From the NCBI GenBank assembly GCA_007116865.1, contig SKHR01000237.1, positions 1-9,836 of the forward strand: 9,836 nt of DNA, read 5' to 3'. The stretch comes from Marinospirillum sp. (GTDB lineage Bacteria; Pseudomonadota; Gammaproteobacteria; Pseudomonadales; Halomonadaceae). The notes beneath the pieces are model-generated. The model ran no database searches. It was not told the DNA's origin and saw only the letters and a list, made by a program, of their open reading frames with translations. Made by a program: the position numbers and the translations under genes. How positions within the stretch are numbered: the first letter of the stretch is position 1; each line of letters opens with the position of its first letter. Positions 5,847-9,836 of this stretch are shown piece by piece.

Positions 5847-6167
5847 TCAATGAACCTGCCGAATGTCTTTTATCGGCGGGGCAGAGAGCATTTTTTTAGT
5901 CACATATTCCGCTCGAGTAGAGGCATTGACAGGCTGGTCTCTTTCTTCACACCAGGCAATCAGTACTTCCACATCGACATCGACCTTCTCGATACAAATT
6001 CCACGGGTGGCAAAAACCTCGATCATTTCCAGGCTTTTGGCCTCCCACTCTTCCCAGGACGCCTCAAGGCGATCACTGTCTTCGGCAACCTGTTTGAGAC
6101 GATCCCACTGGTCAGGCCTTATCCAGCAGAGTCCGGCTTTTTGGGGTTTATCTTGATTCTGGCTCAT
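5847..6167 (-). CDS. Conserved-looking small protein downstream of ppk1, function unknown
   Basis: 106-aa protein that I cannot assign to a named family. It is acidic, soluble and tryptophan-rich (W15, W21, W39, W42, W72), without signal peptide or membrane helix. Distinctive stretches are IRPDQWDRLKQV (17-28), EASWEEWEAK (35-44) and EKVDVDVEVLIAWCEERDQPVN (60-81, given as landmarks W72-C73). The tail is short and basic. I chose the ATG at 6167 because a GGAG ribosome site (6176-6173) lies 5 nt upstream. The GTG at 6173, two codons earlier, overlaps that site and is unlikely. It starts 35 nt after the ppk1 stop and is closed by a terminator, so it is probably the third gene of the hemB-ppk1 transcript. 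A link to polyphosphate is suggested only by position. Confidence 0.82.
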   Translation of the reverse strand: MSQNQDKPQKAGLCWIRPDQWDRLKQVAEDSDRLEASWEEWEAKSLEMIEVFATRGICIEKVDVDVEVLIAWCEERDQPVNASTRAEYVTKKMLSAPPIKDIRQVH

Positions 6168-6202
6168 GAACACTCCACGGCATTACGCTGCTGATTCGCT
6201 GA

Positions 6203-8422
6203 TCAGCTGGGTTTTTCTGCATAGGCCGCCAGCAGGGTTTCCTGGGCACTGACTTCACCCTGGTTTTCTCCCGGCTGGTTGAGGGTATAGCTGCCATCAC
6301 TGGCTAAAGACCAGCTTTGGCAATTATCCAGCAGATAGGTTTCGAGATCCTTGCGCACTCGGGTGGCCAAACGATTTTCCAGTAGAGGGAAGCAGGTTTC
6401 CACTCGATGAAACATATTGCGCTCCATAAAATCGGCACTGGCACACCAGGTTTCTTCCTGGCCGTCGTTGTAAAAACTAAACACTCGCGTGTGCTCAAGG
6501 AAGCGGCCAATGATCGAACGTACCTTGATGTTTTCTGAAACGCCTGGCACGCCAGGTTTCAGGCAGCAGATTCCTCGCACAATCATGTCGATCTGTACCC
6601 CGGCCTGGCTGGCTTTATACAGGGCCTTGATCAGCTTGGGTTCGGTCACCGAGTTGGTTTTGATCACGATCCGAGCTTTTTTGCCTGCCTTGGCATGCTC
6701 TGCTTCACGTTCAATTTTTTCTACCAGGCTCTTATGCAGGGTGAAAGGCGCATGGAGCAGCTGCTGCATATTCAAAACCTGGCCCATGCCACACAGCTGC
6801 AGAAAAACCTTATGCACGTCTTCACACAGCACCTGGTTGGAAGTCAGTAAACCGTAATCTGTGTATAGACGAGCGGTTTTTGCATGATAGTTGCCGGTGC
6901 CCAGGTGTGCGTAGTGACGTAATTCACCTTCTTCGCGGCGCAGCAGATGCATCATTTTGGCGTGGGTTTTATAGGCCACCACTCCATAAATCACGATGGC
7001 ACCGGCTTCCTGCAAGCGGCTGGCCAGGGTGAGGTTGTCTGCCTCGTCAAAACGAGCGCGCAGCTCAATCACCACAGTGACTTCTTTGCCATTGCGCGCC
7101 GCTTCAACCAGCGCATTGACAATACTGGAATCCGCACCCGTGCGGTAAAGGGTTTGTTTGATCGCCACCACGTCGGGGTCACTGGCCGCTTCACGCAGCA
7201 AGTCCTCGACCGGCGAGAAGCCTTCAAAAGGCTGGTGCAATAAAATATCGTTCTGGCGGATCGCGTTAAAAATAGACCCCTCTTCTTTACGCAACGCTTT
7301 GGGTAAACCTGGGGTAAAAGGCGGGTACTGAAGGTCTGGCCGATTGACCAAACCCATCACCGCCATCAAGCGGTTAAGATTCACGGGGCCATTGACGCGA
7401 TACAACTCATCGTCAGACAAACCAAACTGGCGTAATAAGAAACTCGCCAGCTCATCGGGACAGTTATCGGCCACCTCTAAACGCACTGCATCACCATAGC
7501 GCCGTGATAAAAGCTCACCTTTGAGCGCACTGGCAAGATCCGACACTTCCTCATGATCAACACTCAGGTCTGCATTGCGGGTCAAGCGGAACTGATAACA
7601 GCCTTTGACCTTCATGCCCGGAAACAGCTGTTCGGCATGCGCGTGAATCACTGAAGAAAGGAAAACAAAGTTGTCACCCGACTCACACAAGTCATCCGGA
7701 ATACGCACCAGGCGAGATAATGAACGGGGAGCAGGTAAAATGGCCAGCCCACCCTCACGACCAAACGCATCCTTGCCCTCCAGCGAGACAATAAAGTTCA
7801 GGCTTTTGTTGACCAGGCGCGGGAAAGGGTGTGACGGATCCAGCCCAATCGGGCTGATCACCGGCAGGATTTCTTGCTTGAAGAAAGATTCAATCCAGTC
7901 GTTTTGCTGTGGGGTCCACTGGTCACGACGGATGAAGCGAATACCTTCTTGTTCCAGCGCTGGAAACAACAGCTCATTGAGAATTCGGTATTGTCGATCC
8001 ACCAACTCATGGCAGCGCAAGGAGATTTCCTTCAGCACATCTCTTGGACGCATCCCATCGACGCCTGGCTTTTCCCGGTCAAGCGCGACCTGACGCTTTA
8101 GGCCTGCCACACGAATTTCAAAGAACTCATCCAGATTGCTGGAAAAAATCAGTAAAAACAACAAACGGTTTAACAGGGGGTGGCTTGAATCCAGTGACTG
8201 TTCCAGCACCCGAACATTAAACTGCAAATGAGACAGCTCACGGTTAAAATAAAGATCCGGATGGTCCAGGTTGACCGGGTCAGCTGGCAAACGCTTGCGC
8301 ACCCCATTTTTGCTTTGATTGACCCTCAAGGTCGCTTTAGGTGCTGAGGCCACCGGTTCATTGACACTGCTTGTCCGCCGCTTGGGCGCTCGGGGTGCGG
8401 AGGTAGTTTTTTTTACCGTCAT
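6203..8422 (-). CDS. ppk1: Polyphosphate kinase 1
   Basis: 739-aa enzyme that reversibly polymerises the ATP gamma-phosphate into inorganic polyphosphate. All family blocks are present: the N-terminal domain with DLYFNRELSHLQFN (56-69) and LLIFSSNLDEFFEIRVAG (90-107), the head domain with PFPRLVNKSLNF (199-210), and two phospholipase-D-like catalytic halves. Catalytic residues visible by comparison with E. coli PPK are H487 in YKTHAKM (the autophosphorylated histidine, E. coli H435), H644 in FLEHTRVF (E. coli H592), and R427 and R457 (E. coli R375 and R405). The protein is longer than E. coli PPK (688 aa), mostly through a basic, Ser/Pro/Lys-rich N-terminal extension of about 50 residues that is probably disordered. 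The start is supported by GAGGA 8 nt upstream. It begins 22 nt after the hemB stop. A run of eight A (codons 3-6) follows the start and could be a slippage site. Confidence 0.97.
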   Translation of the reverse strand: MTVKKTTSAPRAPKRRTSSVNEPVASAPKATLRVNQSKNGVRKRLPADPVNLDHPDLYFNRELSHLQFNVRVLEQSLDSSHPLLNRLLFLLIFSSNLDEFFEIRVAGLKRQVALDREKPGVDGMRPRDVLKEISLRCHELVDRQYRILNELLFPALEQEGIRFIRRDQWTPQQNDWIESFFKQEILPVISPIGLDPSHPFPRLVNKSLNFIVSLEGKDAFGREGGLAILPAPRSLSRLVRIPDDLCESGDNFVFLSSVIHAHAEQLFPGMKVKGCYQFRLTRNADLSVDHEEVSDLASALKGELLSRRYGDAVRLEVADNCPDELASFLLRQFGLSDDELYRVNGPVNLNRLMAVMGLVNRPDLQYPPFTPGLPKALRKEEGSIFNAIRQNDILLHQPFEGFSPVEDLLREAASDPDVVAIKQTLYRTGADSSIVNALVEAARNGKEVTVVIELRARFDEADNLTLASRLQEAGAIVIYGVVAYKTHAKMMHLLRREEGELRHYAHLGTGNYHAKTARLYTDYGLLTSNQVLCEDVHKVFLQLCGMGQVLNMQQLLHAPFTLHKSLVEKIEREAEHAKAGKKARIVIKTNSVTEPKLIKALYKASQAGVQIDMIVRGICCLKPGVPGVSENIKVRSIIGRFLEHTRVFSFYNDGQEETWCASADFMERNMFHRVETCFPLLENRLATRVRKDLETYLLDNCQSWSLASDGSYTLNQPGENQGEVSAQETLLAAYAEKPS

Positions 8423-8444
8423 GACAGCTTCCTCAGAGTCTGGA

Positions 8445-9449
8445 TTAAACCGAATTCAATTGTTGCGCTGCTTGTTTGCCATAATAAGTCAGAATCCCAT
8501 CACTCCCTGCTCGCTTGAGACAAAGCAGTGCCTCCATATGAGTGCTTTCAGCCAACCAGCCACGCTCAATCGCTGCACAGTGCATGGCGTATTCTCCGCT
8601 GACCTGATAAGCCAGGGTAGGCACACCCAGCTCAGTTTTAACGCGCCGAATGATATCCAGATAAGGCATGCCAGGTTTGACCATGACCATGTCAGCCCCT
8701 TCCGCCAGATCCAAGGCCACTTCGTGCAAGGCCTCATCCGAGTTGGCGGGGTCCATCTGGTAAGTCGACTTGTCCGCCTTACCAAGGTTGGCCGCTGAAC
8801 CGACTGCATCACGAAATGGGCCGTAATAACTGGAAGCATACTTGGCCGCGTAGGACAGTAAACGAGTATTCACCTGCCCATCCCCTTCCAAGGCTTGGCG
8901 CAGGGAGCCAATGCGTCCGTCCATCATGTCTGAAGGCGCTAAAATATCCGCCCCGGCCTCGGCATGAGACAAGCCCTGAAGAACCAGGGTTTCAACCGTA
9001 CGATCATTGAGCACATAACCCCGGTCATCCAGAATTCCATCCTGGCCATGAGAGGTATAGGGGTCCAGAGCAACGTCCGTCATGATACCCAAATCTGGCA
9101 AGGCATCTTTCAGTGCCTTGACACTTCGCTGCACCAGGCCATCCGTTCGATAGGCTTCTTCAGCCAGCAGGCTTTTTTTGTCTGCCTCAATCACTGGAAA
9201 GAGTGCGATTGCCGGGATCCCCAACGCGTAAAGCTCACGAGCTTCCTGTAGCAACAGGTCCAGACTCAGGCGAAAAACCCCTGGCATGGAGGGCACCGGG
9301 TCACGTTTCTGCTGGCCTTCCTGAACAAACAGAGGAACCAGCAAGTCACTGGGCGACAGTTGATTTTCACGCATTAAACGACGAGAGAAGGCATCGGCAC
9401 GCATCCGACGCATACGGGTCGCGGGGTATTGGCGAGGGACAAGCAGCAC
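8445..9449 (-). CDS. hemB: Delta-aminolevulinic acid dehydratase (porphobilinogen synthase)
   Basis: 334-aa cytosolic enzyme condensing two 5-aminolevulinate molecules into porphobilinogen in haem/tetrapyrrole synthesis. Key motifs: RRMRADAFSRRLMREN (N-terminal arm), TDVALDPYTSHGQDG (124-138), APSDMMDGR (171-179), SAKYAS-type AAKYASSYYGPFRDA with Schiff-base Lys K203, QMDPANSDEA (231-240) and MVKPGMPYLDI with the second Lys K258. The three cysteines of the zinc-type enzyme are replaced by A127, D129 and D137, the pattern of the Mg-dependent Pseudomonas-type enzyme. I chose the GTG at 9449 because AAGGA (9458-9462) lies 8 nt upstream and the resulting length and N-terminus fit the family. A TTG at 9467, in the same frame, would add six residues but has no ribosome site at proper spacing. 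An extended -10 promoter lies about 45 nt upstream. It heads the hemB-ppk1 unit. Confidence 0.96.
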   Translation of the reverse strand: MLLVPRQYPATRMRRMRADAFSRRLMRENQLSPSDLLVPLFVQEGQQKRDPVPSMPGVFRLSLDLLLQEARELYALGIPAIALFPVIEADKKSLLAEEAYRTDGLVQRSVKALKDALPDLGIMTDVALDPYTSHGQDGILDDRGYVLNDRTVETLVLQGLSHAEAGADILAPSDMMDGRIGSLRQALEGDGQVNTRLLSYAAKYASSYYGPFRDAVGSAANLGKADKSTYQMDPANSDEALHEVALDLAEGADMVMVKPGMPYLDIIRRVKTELGVPTLAYQVSGEYAMHCAAIERGWLAESTHMEALLCLKRAGSDGILTYYGKQAAQQLNSV

Positions 9450-9491
9450 AGGCAGTTTCCTTTTCAAATCTGATCGATAGCTCTGCCTCTC

Positions 9492-9500
9492 AGTATATCA
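9492..9500 (-). promoter_or_regulatory. Extended -10 promoter for hemB
   Basis: On the minus strand TGATATACT (9500-9492) matches the extended sigma-70 -10 element TGnTATAAT at all but one base. No good -35 hexamer stands 16-18 nt upstream, which extended -10 promoters tolerate. A start near 9485 would give a leader of about 36 nt before the GTG at 9449. The site sits between the upstream terminator (9531-9564) and hemB, where a promoter is needed. Confidence 0.6.
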
Positions 9501-9530
9501 GCAGTCTGAAATGGATGCAGTCTGTGGTTA

Positions 9531-9564
9531 AACACAAAAACCGCCCGAAGGCGGTTTTTGTGTT
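9531..9564 (-). terminator. Perfect 15-bp intrinsic terminator (bidirectional)
   Basis: AACACAAAAACCGCC (9531-9545) and GGCGGTTTTTGTGTT (9550-9564) are perfect inverted repeats around a CGAA loop. On the minus strand the GC stem is followed by five Ts. It starts 23 nt after the stop of the metallo-beta-lactamase-like gene and isolates that gene from hemB. The symmetry lets it work on either strand. Confidence 0.9.
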
Positions 9565-9587
9565 GATTCAGAAACAAGATCAGCCAA

Positions 9588-9836
9588 TCAAAAGCCGTAA
9601 ATATCCTCGAGAATATCCGTACCACACTCAAGATTTTCCAACCAATCCAGAAATGCAGGGATATTCTTCTTACCGATGATGGCACCATGCTGTGGCACGA
9701 TCATTTCAATCGGATACTTGCGAATCATGTTGACCCATTTACGAATCGTCTTGTTATTGGCCAAGTAACGCTTGTGGAAGCCTTCAGTGTAAGGAATATG
9801 ATCCTCCCACTTATCCACAAACAAATAACGCTCACC
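9588..9836 (-). CDS. C-terminal part of a metallo-beta-lactamase-fold (flavodiiron/ODP-like) protein, cut by window
   Basis: Only the last 82 residues are visible. The frame is open to the window edge (GERYLFVDKW...), so the gene starts outside and the TTG at 9824 is not a real start. The stretch GFHKRYLANNKTIRKWV followed by IEMIVPQHGAIIG and FLDWL resembles the end of the metallo-beta-lactamase domain of flavodiiron-type (ODP) proteins. There, an R-x-Y-x-x-(S/N)N...LR.W helix precedes a PQHG motif whose histidine is the last metal ligand. Enzymes of this type handle oxygen or nitric oxide at a di-iron centre, or are uncharacterised hydrolases. The flavodoxin domain of true flavodiiron proteins is absent, because the stop follows soon after the PQHG. 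The N-terminal HxHxDH motif would be needed to confirm. Confidence 0.78.
   Translation of the reverse strand, partial: GERYLFVDKWEDHIPYTEGFHKRYLANNKTIRKWVNMIRKYPIEMIVPQHGAIIGKKNIPAFLDWLENLECGTDILEDIYGF

Noticed and set aside
5775..6194. Plus-strand frame of 139 codons between the DAHP synthase leader and ppk1
   Set aside because: It lies opposite the well-supported 106-aa minus-strand gene, lacks a ribosome site, and shows no protein-like pattern.
8319..8798. Plus-strand frame of 159 codons across the hemB/ppk1 junction
   Set aside because: It runs antisense across two certain genes and the gap between them, which is typical of a chance open frame.
9450..9467. TTG at 9467 as the hemB start
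   Set aside because: No ribosome site stands at proper distance before it, while the GTG at 9449 has AAGGA 8 nt upstream and gives a family-typical N-terminus.
9822..9824. TTG at 9824 as the start of the metallo-beta-lactamase-like gene
   Set aside because: The frame continues to the window edge with family-like residues, and 78 aa is far too short for the fold.
1..9836. CRISPR arrays, tRNA/rRNA genes, insertion sequences, attachment sites
   Set aside because: I saw no regularly spaced repeats, RNA-gene signatures, transposase or integrase motifs or flanking direct repeats on either strand. Nearly all the DNA is accounted for by coding genes and short regulatory gaps.

Overview
The window looks like ordinary chromosome from a gammaproteobacterium, probably a marine or Pseudomonas/Oceanospirillales-type organism. 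The pointers are the hemB-ppk1 neighbourhood, a HemB with the Asp-type (non-zinc) loop seen in Pseudomonas, a DUF3087-like membrane protein, and good protein-level matches to gammaproteobacterial families. The genus cannot be fixed from sequence alone. There are no RNA genes, insertion sequences, integrases or CRISPR repeats.

Plus-strand block (1-4077). The 3' part of pgi (glucose-6-phosphate isomerase) is followed, 3 nt after its stop, by three tightly packed genes. These are a ZorA-like MotA/TolQ/ExbB-family membrane protein with a long cytoplasmic tail, a ZorB-like MotB/OmpA-domain protein whose start overlaps the previous stop, and a 202-aa protein with an H-x3-C...C-x2-C putative metal site whose GTG start overlaps the stop before it. 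The first two make a plausible ion-driven 5:2-type motor. None of the usual Zorya effectors (ZorC, ZorD, ZorE) is present, so this is a Zorya-like motor cassette with a different third component.

Minus-strand block (9836-3998, read right to left). It begins with the C-terminal end of a metallo-beta-lactamase/flavodiiron-like protein and its terminator. An extended -10 promoter then serves hemB (porphobilinogen synthase), ppk1 (polyphosphate kinase) and a 106-aa uncharacterised protein, spaced 22 and 35 nt apart and closed by a modest terminator. Next comes a leader region unlikely to be chance: a 30-codon ORF ending FFAGYWFSGPARV, followed by a very strong intrinsic terminator directly upstream of the ribosome binding site of a class I DAHP synthase. 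This has the layout of a ribosome-mediated attenuator sensing Phe, Tyr and Trp to control entry into the shikimate pathway. A DUF3087-like two-TM protein follows 10 nt after the DAHP synthase.

The two blocks converge tail to tail, and the last genes of each overlap by 80 bp. The two observations most worth pursuing are the aromatic leader peptide with its competing hairpins, and the effector-less ZorAB-like cassette with its putative zinc protein.
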